58,978 nt of DNA. It comes from Myxococcales bacterium. GTDB taxonomy: Bacteria; Myxococcota_A; UBA9160; SZUA-336. This document shows, piece by piece, positions 15,621 to 23,248 of this stretch. The stretch spans positions 1 to 58,978 of the forward strand of contig JABSQV010000056.1 of NCBI GenBank assembly GCA_013215565.1, written 5' to 3'. Within the stretch, counting starts at the first letter, position 1. The number at the start of each line of letters is the position of its first letter. Under the pieces are notes generated by a model. It saw only the letters and a program-made list of their open reading frames with translations. It was not told the DNA's origin and did no database searches. The translations under genes and the position numbers were made by a program.

Positions 15621-16765
15621 GGTGCCTCGGATCCTTTCGCGTCCGCCGTGCCCTTGGCGCTTCCTGCCGGCGTTCGGGTGCGGTCGAAGAAGGGGGTGGG
15701 AACCACGGTGCATCCTACGGATTTCTCTCGGATCCGCACCGAGAGCCGGGTTCCGGGTTTGGAAAAGCGATCCTGGACGTAGCCGATTGCGATCGACCGC
15801 TGCACGCTGGGTCCGAAGGTCCCGCTGGTGACCTCTCCCGCAGGCTCCTTGGCCGCGAGAGCATACCCGGTGCGTGCCACCTGACGGCTCTCGAGCATCA
15901 GGCCGACGAGCCGTTCGGAAGGCCCCGAGGCTCGCACTTTGCAGAGCGCCTCTTCGCCGATGAAGCCCACGCCGAAGTCTACGAAGCGTTCCAGGCCCGC
16001 CTCGAGCGGATTTCGCTCGAGAGACAGTTCGTGGCCGTAGAGGGGAAAGGCCATTTCGGTGCGCAGCGTGTCGCGCGCTCCCAGCCCCGCCGGAGTCAGC
16101 CGGCCGCCGCCTGCTGCGAGCAGCAGGTCCCAGACCTCGACGGCGTGGTCCGCGGAGAGGTAGATCTCGTAGCCATCTTCGCCCGTGTAGCCGGTGCGCG
16201 ACAGCAGCACCGGCATCCGCTCGAGTTCAGCCTGGGCGCAGCGCCAGCGCCGCGGCGCCGCAGCGGGATTCGCCAGCAGCGGGTCGACGATGGCGCGGGC
16301 ACCCGGGCCCTGGACTGCGAGCAGTGCGGTGGTCGCGCTCTCGTCGAGCAGTTCGCAGGGTCGCCCACAATCGTTCCAGACGCTCCGAATCCAGGCGAGA
16401 TCGCTCTCGGCGTTTGCGGCGTTCACGCAGAAGAGCAGGTCGTCGGGACCGGTCCGAGCGAGGGTCACATCGTCGATGATGCCCCCGTCGGCGCGGCAGA
16501 GCAGCCCGTAGAGCACCCGGCTTTCGCTGAGCTTTCCGAGATCGCGCGTGAAGAGTCGCTGAGCGACCGAGAAGGCGCCGGGTCCGCGCAGCCGGATCTC
16601 GCCCATGTGAGAGACGTCGAAGATCCCGGCAGCGGAGCGGACCGCACGGTGTTCGGCCAGGATCGATGTGTACAGCACGGGCATGTCGAAGCCCGCGAAC
16701 TCCACGAGCCGCGCTCCGGCCTCAAGGTGCCGCTCCCAGAGCGGAGTTTTGCGAACCCCGGTCAC
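15617..16765 (-). CDS. gcvT: Aminomethyltransferase (glycine cleavage T protein)
   Basis: 382 residues from a GTG at 16765 (start VTGVRKTPLWERH) that overlaps the folD stop as GTGA. Landmarks are FDVSHMGEIRLRG near the N-terminus and YTGEDGYEIYL in the middle, both typical of THF-binding GcvT. It transfers the methylene group from the GcvH aminomethyl arm to THF, releasing ammonia and giving 5,10-methylene-THF, the substrate of the FolD encoded directly upstream. The GTG is chosen because the earlier in-frame sequence lies inside folD. Confidence 0.95.
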   Translation of the reverse strand: MTGVRKTPLWERHLEAGARLVEFAGFDMPVLYTSILAEHRAVRSAAGIFDVSHMGEIRLRGPGAFSVAQRLFTRDLGKLSESRVLYGLLCRADGGIIDDVTLARTGPDDLLFCVNAANAESDLAWIRSVWNDCGRPCELLDESATTALLAVQGPGARAIVDPLLANPAAAPRRWRCAQAELERMPVLLSRTGYTGEDGYEIYLSADHAVEVWDLLLAAGGGRLTPAGLGARDTLRTEMAFPLYGHELSLERNPLEAGLERFVDFGVGFIGEEALCKVRASGPSERLVGLMLESRQVARTGYALAAKEPAGEVTSGTFGPSVQRSIAIGYVQDRFSKPGTRLSVRIREKSVGCTVVPTPFFDRTRTPAGSAKGTADAKGSEAP

Positions 16766-17616
16766 GCGGAGCGCGCGGCGCTTTCGATCTGTTCGTAGGC
16801 CTCGATGGTATTGCGCAGCAGCATCGCGATCGTGAGGGGCCCCACGCCGCCCGGTACGGGCGTAATTAGGGAAGCGCGGGCCACGGCCGCGTCGAAGTCG
16901 ACGTCGCCCACGAGGCCCTCCTCGAGGCGGTTCTGTCCGACGTCGATCACGGCGGCACCGTCCTTGATCCAGCTGCCTTCGACCATGCGGGGCCGACCGA
17001 CCGCCGCGATCAAGATCTCGGCGCTGCGTGCGATCTCGGGCAGGTCGCGGGTGCGGGAATGGCAAACCGTCACCGTCGCGTGACGGTGCAGCAGCAGTAA
17101 CGCCAGAGGCTTGCCGACGATCTCGCTCCGCCCGATCACCACCGCGCGGCTCCCCTCGATCGGGACGTCGTGGCGGTCCAGAATCTCGATTACGCCCGCC
17201 GCTGTGCAGGGCTTTATGTGCGCGTTTCCCTGCACGAGTCGTCCTACGTTTTCAGGATGCAGGCAGTCGACGTCCTTCGCGGGATCGATCGCGCGCGCGA
17301 CCGCGTAGGGGTCGAGCCCGGGCGGGAGCGGGAGTTGTACGAGAATTCCGTGCACTTCGGGGTCGCGGTTGAGTGCGAAAATTCGTGAGAGAAGCTCGGA
17401 CTCTGCGGTCTCTGCGGGCAGATCGATCTGTTCGGACACGAGGCCCGCTCGTTCGCAGGCTCGCCGCTTGCCGCGAATGTAGATGCGCGAGGCCGCGTCG
17501 TCGCCCACGATCACGACGACCAGTTTCGGAGTTCTGCTTCGAAGTCTGCCGACACGTTCAGCGACTTCCGAGCGGATCTCCAGCGCGAGCTTCTGGCCAT
17601 CGATCACGGTAGTCAT
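16762..17616 (-). CDS. folD: Bifunctional methylene-THF dehydrogenase/methenyl-THF cyclohydrolase
   Basis: 284 residues from the ATG at 17616. Visible FolD signatures: the catalytic Lys in YIRGKRRACERAG (usually YxxxK), HGILVQLPLP, the GRSEIVGKPLALLL dinucleotide-binding turn and the PVPGGVGPLTIAMLL motif close to the C-terminus. It interconverts methylene-THF and 10-formyl-THF with NADP, feeding purines and initiator formylation. Being directly ahead of gcvTHP makes the operon a glycine-to-formyl-THF route. Confidence 0.95.
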   Translation of the reverse strand: MTTVIDGQKLALEIRSEVAERVGRLRSRTPKLVVVIVGDDAASRIYIRGKRRACERAGLVSEQIDLPAETAESELLSRIFALNRDPEVHGILVQLPLPPGLDPYAVARAIDPAKDVDCLHPENVGRLVQGNAHIKPCTAAGVIEILDRHDVPIEGSRAVVIGRSEIVGKPLALLLLHRHATVTVCHSRTRDLPEIARSAEILIAAVGRPRMVEGSWIKDGAAVIDVGQNRLEEGLVGDVDFDAAVARASLITPVPGGVGPLTIAMLLRNTIEAYEQIESAARSA

Positions 17617-17629
17617 GCCGGGCCTCCGC

Positions 17630-17944
17630 TCAGTCGGACTTGGAGGAAGACTTGCCCTTGGAATCGGCCTTTGAATCTGCTGCGGGCTTTTCCTTGCCGG
17701 TGTCCCTGGATTTGTTCGCGTCGGACCCCGAACCCGAGTCCTCCTTGGAGGCAGACGAGGTCTTGGAGTTGGAGCTGTAGCCATCCGCGTACCAGCCGTC
17801 GCCCTTGAGGATGAAAGCGGAGGCCGAGATCAGGCGCTGGACCTTGGAGCGGCACTGCTGGCAGCGTTGGAGGGGCTCTTCCGTGATGCGTTGCTGCACC
17901 TCGAAGCGATGGCCCTTTGTGCACTCGTATTCGTAGGTCGGCAT
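17630..17944 (-). CDS. FmdB-family zinc-ribbon protein
   Basis: 104 residues. The start MPTYEYEC followed by GHRFEVQQ and, at residues 28-31, CQQC is the FmdB/putative regulatory zinc-ribbon family. The usual second Cys of the first pair (CxxCGH) is absent (CTKGH), leaving three Cys. The C-terminal half is a low-complexity tail of Ser, Lys, Asp and Gly. Family members are often linked to formamidase or C1 genes, and this one lies 13 bases ahead of folD; its biochemical role is not established. Confidence 0.85.
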   Translation of the reverse strand: MPTYEYECTKGHRFEVQQRITEEPLQRCQQCRSKVQRLISASAFILKGDGWYADGYSSNSKTSSASKEDSGSGSDANKSRDTGKEKPAADSKADSKGKSSSKSD

Positions 17945-18031
17945 CGAACCTCAGCGGGACTCGCGCATCCGAGAGGAAGCTTCCGGGGCGGGTCGACGTG
18001 GCCGGAATCTAGGTCACGTGCGCGCGGGGAG

Positions 18032-18346
18032 TCAATTCTCGGGCGCTGAGCCGAGGGCCGAGATGCGTGCCGCGAGTTCCTGCGAGGGGCCCTCGATCCG
18101 GATCCGCTTGTGACGGCTGCGGGCCCCGGCGATGAGGCGGACCGCGCTGGCCGGGACTTCCAGGGCTTCCGCCAGCACACGGCAGACGGCCCGGTTGGCC
18201 TGGCCGTCCGCAGGCGGGACCCGGACCCGGACGGCCAAGGCGCCGCTCCGGCTGCCTCTGGCCTGCTCGCGGCGGGAACGCGGCCGGACGTGCACGGCAA
18301 ACTCCACGGCATCGGCGAGCTCACGGATCAGGACCGCAGCGTCCAC
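18032..18346 (-). CDS. DUF167/YggU-family protein
   Basis: 104 residues from a GTG at 18346, 19 bases after the divIVA stop; the longer open frame overlaps divIVA and is low-complexity, so I reject it. The body has VHVRPRSRREQ, LAVRVRVPPADGQANRAV and the final SRHKRIRIEG strand, matching the small DUF167 fold. These proteins commonly sit with yggS, proC and divIVA, as here. Function is unknown. Confidence 0.85.
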   Translation of the reverse strand: MDAAVLIRELADAVEFAVHVRPRSRREQARGSRSGALAVRVRVPPADGQANRAVCRVLAEALEVPASAVRLIAGARSRHKRIRIEGPSQELAARISALGSAPEN

Positions 18347-18365
18347 CGGGACCCCTTCGCGGCCG

Positions 18366-18890
18366 CTAGCGCTTGCGGTTCGAACGGTTCGGGCGGGGCG
18401 GTCGCGGCTGGGGCTGGGGCTGGGGCTGGGCCTGGACCGCACGGGCTTCCTGGAAGGCATCGATCATGCCAAGGTAACCCTCGAGTGTCTTGCGCAGGTC
18501 ATTCTCGACCCGTTTGCGGAGCTGCCGCAGCTCGGCCACTTCGGCTGTGAGGTCGGTGCGGCGCAGTTCGGCCTCCTCCAGCAGCCTGTCGGCCCGGCCT
18601 TCGGCCTGGCCCACGATCACCTCGGATTCTCGGAGGGCCGTCCGTTTGAGACCCTCGACGACCTCCTGGGCGGTGGTCAGGGTCTCCTGAATGGTTCGCT
18701 CTCGAGCCTGGTAGCTCCCGACCTCGCGGGTGCTGCGCTCGACCTCCCGCCTGAGCTGCGCATTCTCGCGGACGACTTCTTCGAAGTCGGCCACGACCGT
18801 GTCGAGAAAGGCCTCGACCTCCTCGGGGTCGAAACCCCGGACTCGCCGGCTGAAGCGGTGCTGCTTGATTTCGACCGGGGCGATGCGCAT
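18366..18890 (-). CDS. divIVA: DivIVA-domain coiled-coil protein
   Basis: 174 residues. The N-terminus (MRIAPVEIKQHRFSRRVRGF, then DPEEVEAFLDTV) is the DivIVA membrane-binding motif, followed by a coiled coil over residues about 30-140. In Gram-positives DivIVA marks curved membrane at poles and septa; in diderm deltaproteobacterial-type genomes a short DivIVA-like protein commonly sits in a yggS-proC-divIVA-DUF167 cluster, as here. The C-terminus carries a QPQPQPQP run and RPPRPNR, probably disordered. A gap of 79 bases separates it from the proC stop. Confidence 0.88.
   Translation of the reverse strand: MRIAPVEIKQHRFSRRVRGFDPEEVEAFLDTVVADFEEVVRENAQLRREVERSTREVGSYQARERTIQETLTTAQEVVEGLKRTALRESEVIVGQAEGRADRLLEEAELRRTDLTAEVAELRQLRKRVENDLRKTLEGYLGMIDAFQEARAVQAQPQPQPQPRPPRPNRSNRKR
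18404..18436. repeat. Short tandem repeat coding for the Gln-Pro run of DivIVA
   Basis: About five copies of a 6-base unit (ggctgg on the plus strand) encode alternating Pro-Gln near the DivIVA C-terminus. Such runs can slip and change length while staying in frame because the unit is 6 bases. Confidence 0.6.
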
Positions 18891-18969
18891 ATCCAGGCTG
18901 CAGGATCGGCGCAGGTTCGCGCAGACTTGAGCGGTCCCGGCGCGACCCGGGACCGACTCCGGTGGAACG

Positions 18970-19818
18970 CTAGGTCTTTCGGGGCGGGGTTGTCGCGGCA
19001 GACAGTTCGCGCGACCTCCGCGTTGCGGCTTCCACAGCTTCCGAGACGAGATCCGCGAAGCCGCCTGTCTCGAGGGCTGACAGGCCCGCGAGCGTGGTGC
19101 CTCCGGGGGAACTGACCCGGGCGCGCAGGACCGCGGGGTCCTCGCCCGTCTCCTGGAGCATCCCAGCGGCCCCGCACACAGTCTCTACGGCCAGTTCGCG
19201 CGCCTGGGCGGGAGCCAGGCCCTGATGAACCCCGGCGGCCGTGAGTGCCTCCACGAAGCGATAGACGTAGGCGGGGCCCGAACCCGAGAGGCCCGTCACG
19301 GCATCCAGTTGAGTCTCCGGGACGCGCAGGACGCGGCCCACGGCCGCCAGGACCGCCTCGGCCCGGTCCAGGTCCTCGGGCGGCAGGCCCGTGCTCCCGC
19401 AGATGGCGGAAATGCCGGCCCCGATCAGAGCTGGCGTATTGGGCATCGCTCGAACGACCCGCGCCCGGGGTCCGAGCAGTTGGGCCAGGGTCTCGAGCGT
19501 CGCCCCCGCCACGATCGACAGGTAGATGGGCCCGGGGGCGCCCGGGAGTTCGGCCGTGGCTTCCGCGAGCGAGACCGGTTTCACGGCGAGCAGAACCAGA
19601 TCGGCGTTGCGGACGACCTCTGCGTTGCTGGCCGTCGTCGAGATCCCGAGTTCCCGGGAGAGTAGCTCGCGCCGCTCGGGTAGCGGATCTGCCGCGCTCA
19701 GCCCGTCCGGATCGGCGCCGGCCCGGATCAGTCCGCGCAGGATCGCCTCGGCCATGTTTCCGGCGCCCACGCTGCTCACACGAGCGGGCAGCCTGCGATC
19801 TGTCCCCGCCTTGCTCAT
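18970..19818 (-). CDS. proC: Pyrroline-5-carboxylate reductase
   Basis: 282 residues from the ATG at 19818, which overlaps the yggS stop as ATGA. GAGNMAEAILRGLIRAG is the NAD(P)-binding motif; VRAMPNTPALIGAG and, near the C-terminus, VSSPGGTTLAGL are ProC hallmarks of the last step in proline synthesis. The frame reaches back across yggS but the internal ATG is the usual start point. Coupling with yggS is a widespread arrangement. Confidence 0.95.
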   Translation of the reverse strand: MSKAGTDRRLPARVSSVGAGNMAEAILRGLIRAGADPDGLSAADPLPERRELLSRELGISTTASNAEVVRNADLVLLAVKPVSLAEATAELPGAPGPIYLSIVAGATLETLAQLLGPRARVVRAMPNTPALIGAGISAICGSTGLPPEDLDRAEAVLAAVGRVLRVPETQLDAVTGLSGSGPAYVYRFVEALTAAGVHQGLAPAQARELAVETVCGAAGMLQETGEDPAVLRARVSSPGGTTLAGLSALETGGFADLVSEAVEAATRRSRELSAATTPPRKT

Positions 19819-20534
19819 GCCCCTCTTTCTCCGAACAGCGCGGTGCCCAGGCGGATCCAGGTCGCGCCTTCCTCGATCGCAATTTCGAAATCGGCCGTCA
19901 TGCCCATCGAGAGTTCCTGCAGTCGCTCCGGTTCCGCCCGCTCCTGGTTCAGCTCCCGCGCGAGCGTTCGGAGCCGGGCGAAGGAAGGTCGCATCTCTTC
20001 CGCGCTCTGGCCCGGGCGCGGAATCGCCATCAGACCCAGGGGCCGCAGACTCGCACAGGCGTCGATGACGGTGAGCAGTTTCCGTGCCTCGGAAGGCGCC
20101 ACGCCCGCCTTCTGCGGCTCCTCGTCGACGTTGACCTGGAGCAGCACATCGAGGCGCTTGCCGAGACTTTCGGCCGCCCGGTCGAGTGCGCTCGCGAGTT
20201 CGGGTCTGTCGACCGACTCGATCCGGTCGAAGAGCTCGGCGGCCCTTCGCGCCTTGTTGCGTTGCAAGGGTCCGACGAGGTGCCATCGGACCGAGTGACT
20301 GCGCGGATCCGCGACGACTTCGGGGATCTTGCCGGCCGCTTCCTGCACGCGGTTTTCACCAAAAACGTGCAGGCCGGCCGCGAGGCCTTCGAGTACCTGC
20401 GCCGCCCGAAAGGTTTTGGAGACTGCCACGATCCGGACCGCTTCGGACCTGCGCCCCGAACGTTCCGCAGCGGCCCGGATCCGTTCCCGAACGGCCGCGA
20501 GTCTCGAAGCCACAGATGCTGCCTCGCCGCTCAA
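19815..20534 (-). CDS. yggS: YggS/PLPBP pyridoxal-phosphate homeostasis protein
   Basis: 239 residues from a TTG at 20534 that overlaps the maf stop (TTGA). The barrel starts with IVAVSKTF (Lys binds PLP), then FGENRVQE, WHLVGPLQRNK and LSMGMTADFEIAIEEGATWIR, all classic for this family, which handles free PLP and affects amino-acid pools. It is non-enzymatic as far as known. Order maf-yggS-proC fits a housekeeping cluster. Confidence 0.94.
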   Translation of the reverse strand: MSGEAASVASRLAAVRERIRAAAERSGRRSEAVRIVAVSKTFRAAQVLEGLAAGLHVFGENRVQEAAGKIPEVVADPRSHSVRWHLVGPLQRNKARRAAELFDRIESVDRPELASALDRAAESLGKRLDVLLQVNVDEEPQKAGVAPSEARKLLTVIDACASLRPLGLMAIPRPGQSAEEMRPSFARLRTLARELNQERAEPERLQELSMGMTADFEIAIEEGATWIRLGTALFGERGA

Positions 20535-21121
20535 CGCGCCCGCACTCCGAAGCGCGCAAGCAGTGGCGTGACCGCTTCGAGCGGAAGGCCGATCACGTTC
20601 GACCGCGAGCCGACGACCTCTTCTACGAAGCGTCCGCCGTTTCCCTGAAGCGCGTATCCTCCGGCCTTGTCGAGGGGTTCTCCCGTACGAGCGTAATCGC
20701 GCGCGTCCTCCCTGGAGATCGGGCGCATCCGAACTAGACTCGTCGCGACGAGCGACTCGCTGCGTCCGTCGTCGAGAGCCCGGACTGCGACTCCGGTGAT
20801 CACCTGGTGGGTTCGGCCCGCGAGACGCATCAGCATCTGCTCCGCCTCCTCCTCGTCGCGGGGCTTCCCGAACAGCGCGTCCTCGATTGCGACCGCGGTG
20901 TCAGCTGCGAGTACGCAGAAAGTGCCGCTCCGCCCTCGCGCGCCCGCTGCCGCCTTCTCCAGTGCGAGACGTTCTGCGAGTTCGGCCGGCGTTTCGTGCG
21001 GAGACGGCGACTCATCGATCCCGGGTGAGACGACAATAAAGTCGAAGCCCGCCTTGCGCAGCAATTCTCGTCTGCGCGGCGATGTACTCGCCAGTATCAG
21101 AGTGCGACGCTGCTCGCTCAC
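20531..21121 (-). CDS. maf: Maf-family nucleoside triphosphate pyrophosphatase
   Basis: 196 residues from a GTG at 21121. LASTSPRRRELLRKAG at the N-terminus, ADTAV in the middle, GKPRDEEEAEQML and YALQGNGGRFVEEVVGSRSN mark the Maf/HAM1-like fold that hydrolyses dTTP, UTP or modified nucleotides to the monophosphate. It is the first gene of the long minus-strand operon and is divergent from the lipoprotein gene at 21148, with a shared promoter region between. Confidence 0.93.
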   Translation of the reverse strand: MSEQRRTLILASTSPRRRELLRKAGFDFIVVSPGIDESPSPHETPAELAERLALEKAAAGARGRSGTFCVLAADTAVAIEDALFGKPRDEEEAEQMLMRLAGRTHQVITGVAVRALDDGRSESLVATSLVRMRPISREDARDYARTGEPLDKAGGYALQGNGGRFVEEVVGSRSNVIGLPLEAVTPLLARFGVRAR

Positions 21122-21134
21122 TGCGAGGGGGTCT

Positions 21135-21142
21135 CCTATACT
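21135..21142. promoter_or_regulatory. Overlapping divergent -10 elements
   Basis: TATACT (21137-21142, plus) and TATAGG (21135-21140, minus) share their TATA core in the 26-base gap between maf and the lipoprotein gene. Neither has a clear -35 box. If the plus element is used, transcription begins near 21149, making the ATG at 21148 unlikely as start. Confidence 0.35.
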
Positions 21143-21147
21143 CTCGC

Positions 21148-21693
21148 ATGGGTCGCGGAGGGGATCGCGACCTACTTAGCATAGATGAGGGTGCGAGGTT
21201 GTTTCGGGCACTATCCTTGGCTCTCTCCCTGCTGACCGGAGCCTGTGTCGGTCCGCTTTTTGTGGAGAGAGACGCGATGCTCTGGCATCGAAGCGGAGCT
21301 TTCGCGGTTCCGGATCTAGCTGGTTCGGACCCGGGGGGCGGGGCCTGGACGCGCGTCGAAATCGAGGGAGCTCAAATCGCATTCGGGAGCGCGGACGGAC
21401 GCATCATCGCCGTGCGCTCCTGGTGTGACGAGGATCAGCAGCCCCTCGACGTGGAGAGCCGGCACCTGTGGCTGGGACTTCCGCGGAAAGACCGCGAGCG
21501 CCGCCACGTTCAGGTGGCGGGTGTCCCGGCCATCAGGACGGTCGGGTTCAGCAGCGGTGTTCAGATCCAGACCGTGGTGGTGGAGGCCGGCGACTGCACG
21601 CTCGACCTGGCCTTCGCGGCCGCCGAAGGGCAACCCGAGGGATCCGCCTTCGAGAGATTCCTGCGGGGCGTTCGTGTGAGGCGCGAGCGGTGA
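21148..21693 (+). CDS. Putative lipoprotein ahead of the Mla transporter genes
   Basis: Up to 181 residues. A hydrophobic run followed by LLTGAC (Cys33 from the ATG at 21148) looks like a lipoprotein signal. The basic and acidic residues before it make the exact start uncertain; TTG codons from 21199 would give a tidier signal. The body is beta-rich with WTRVEIEGAQIAFGS and a late FERFLRGVRVRRER. I do not recognise a domain. Its stop overlaps the mlaE GTG (GTGA), so it probably serves the transporter, perhaps as an auxiliary periplasmic lipoprotein. Confidence 0.75.
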   Translation: MGRGGDRDLLSIDEGARLFRALSLALSLLTGACVGPLFVERDAMLWHRSGAFAVPDLAGSDPGGGAWTRVEIEGAQIAFGSADGRIIAVRSWCDEDQQPLDVESRHLWLGLPRKDRERRHVQVAGVPAIRTVGFSSGVQIQTVVVEAGDCTLDLAFAAAEGQPEGSAFERFLRGVRVRRER

Positions 21694-22466
21694 AGGGGGC
21701 GATTGCGGCGGTCGGGGGACGTGTGCTTGCGGTTGCGGAGACATTCGGGGGGCTGACGCTGCTCTCCGGGTCCACGCTCCGGGTCGCGCTGGAGCGCAGG
21801 CTCCCCTGGGGTTCGATCTTTCGCGAGCTCGAAGACGTCGCCGTACGCTCGAGTGCCATCGTCGTGCTCACCGCGAGTTTCACGGGGCTGGTACTGTCGC
21901 TCCAAACGGGCACCGCGCTGGCCCGCTTCGGTTCCAAGCAATACACCGGGTACATCGTTTCTCTCGCAATCGTGCGGGAACTCGGTCCCGTCCTGACTGC
22001 CCTGATCGTGGGTGGAAGGGTCGCGGGTGGCATCGCGGCGGAACTCGGCTCGATGGCGGTGAGCGAACAGGTCGATGCGGTTCGCGCAATGGGCGCAGAT
22101 CCGATCCGAAATCTGGTGCTCCCGCGCGTCCTCGCCTGTGTGGTCGCGCTGCCAATGCTGACTGTGCTTTCCGACGTCCTCGGCATCGCGGGAAGTCTCG
22201 TGATCGCAGTGACCCAGTTCAACCTTCCGGCGTGGTACTACCTTCAGACGGTGGCGTTCGGGGTGTACCCGGCGGACGTCGTCTCGGGCATTGCCAAGAC
22301 GGTCTTTTTCGGCTTTTCGATCGGCGTCATCGCGTGCTTCGAGGGACTGCGCGCGACAGGTGGGACGGTGGGTGTGGGAGCCGCCACCACGCGGGCGGTG
22401 GTGTTCACGTCGGTCGCGGTTCTGATTCTGAACTTCTTTCTTACGAAACTCTTCATCCTTCTATGA
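21690..22466 (+). CDS. mlaE: MlaE-type lipid ABC transporter permease
   Basis: 258 residues from a GTG at 21690 overlapping the preceding stop. The permease family signature is clear: FTGLVLSLQTGTAL, LVIVGG-like LIVGGRVAGGIAAELGSM, EQVDAVRAMGADP and a C-terminal pair of helices. It forms the inner-membrane channel of an MCE transporter that moves phospholipids between membranes to keep outer-leaflet asymmetry. The longer frame upstream is a shadow inside the lipoprotein gene. Confidence 0.94.
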   Translation: MKGAIAAVGGRVLAVAETFGGLTLLSGSTLRVALERRLPWGSIFRELEDVAVRSSAIVVLTASFTGLVLSLQTGTALARFGSKQYTGYIVSLAIVRELGPVLTALIVGGRVAGGIAAELGSMAVSEQVDAVRAMGADPIRNLVLPRVLACVVALPMLTVLSDVLGIAGSLVIAVTQFNLPAWYYLQTVAFGVYPADVVSGIAKTVFFGFSIGVIACFEGLRATGGTVGVGAATTRAVVFTSVAVLILNFFLTKLFILL

Positions 22467-22482
22467 GGCCGGTGGGAATTCG

Positions 22483-23247
22483 GTGAGCGCGACAGTGATC
22501 CGTCTCGAGCAGGTCCGCCGAGGATTCGATGGCAAGCTGGTGCTTTCGGGCCTCGATCTCGACGTTTCCGAGAGCGAGACCTTCTCGATCCTGGGGGGAA
22601 GCGGAATCGGGAAGTCGGTGACGCTCAAGCTACTGATCGGTCTGCTTCGAGCCGATCAGGGTCGCGTGTTCTTCCGCGGACGAGACGTGACCCACCTGAA
22701 GGAGCGGGAGTGGGTGCGTGTACGCCGACATTTCGGCATGGTGTTTCAGGGCTCGGCGCTGTTCGACTCGCTTTCGGTGCTGGAGAACGTCGCCTATCCG
22801 CTTCGCGAGCACCTCCGTTCCGACGAGGAAACGATCCGCCGTACGGTCGCCGAGAAGTTGGCCCTGGTCGGGCTCGAGGGTGTCGAGGCGCGGCTCCCGG
22901 CCGAGCTTTCGGGCGGAATGCGCAAGCGCGTCGCGGTCGCTCGCGCGATTGCGCTCGAGCCCGAGGTGATTCTGTACGACGAGCCGACCTCGGGCCTCGA
23001 CCCGTCCAATGCGGGGCGGATCGCCGAACTGATCCGGAGCCTCCAGCAGCGACTCGGTGTGACCTCGATCGTCGTCACGCATGATCTGGGCCTCTGCCAG
23101 GCAGTGTCCGACCGGGTGGGGCTGCTCCGCGACGGCCACCTGGTCTGGCTCGGCGCGCCCGAGGGGCTACGCAATTCAACAGACCCCGAGATTCGCGGCT
23201 TCCTCCAGGGCTCGTTTCCGGAGCCCGGCGTGATGGAGTCTTCCTGA
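22483..23247 (+). CDS. mlaF: MlaF-type ABC transporter ATPase
   Basis: 254 residues from a GTG at 22483. Walker A is GGSGIGKSV (with Ile before the GKS, as in many MlaF proteins), the signature is LSGGMRKRVAVARA, Walker B is VILYDEPTSGLDP and the switch His is in VVTHDLG. It powers lipid movement through MlaE. Sixteen bases separate it from mlaE. Confidence 0.95.
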   Translation: MSATVIRLEQVRRGFDGKLVLSGLDLDVSESETFSILGGSGIGKSVTLKLLIGLLRADQGRVFFRGRDVTHLKEREWVRVRRHFGMVFQGSALFDSLSVLENVAYPLREHLRSDEETIRRTVAEKLALVGLEGVEARLPAELSGGMRKRVAVARAIALEPEVILYDEPTSGLDPSNAGRIAELIRSLQQRLGVTSIVVTHDLGLCQAVSDRVGLLRDGHLVWLGAPEGLRNSTDPEIRGFLQGSFPEPGVMESS

Positions 23248-23248
23248 C

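Noticed and set aside
16766..17629. Glycine riboswitch ahead of gcvT
   Set aside because: The gcv genes are coupled to folD with 4-base overlaps, leaving no leader; no tandem glycine aptamer sequence is visible.
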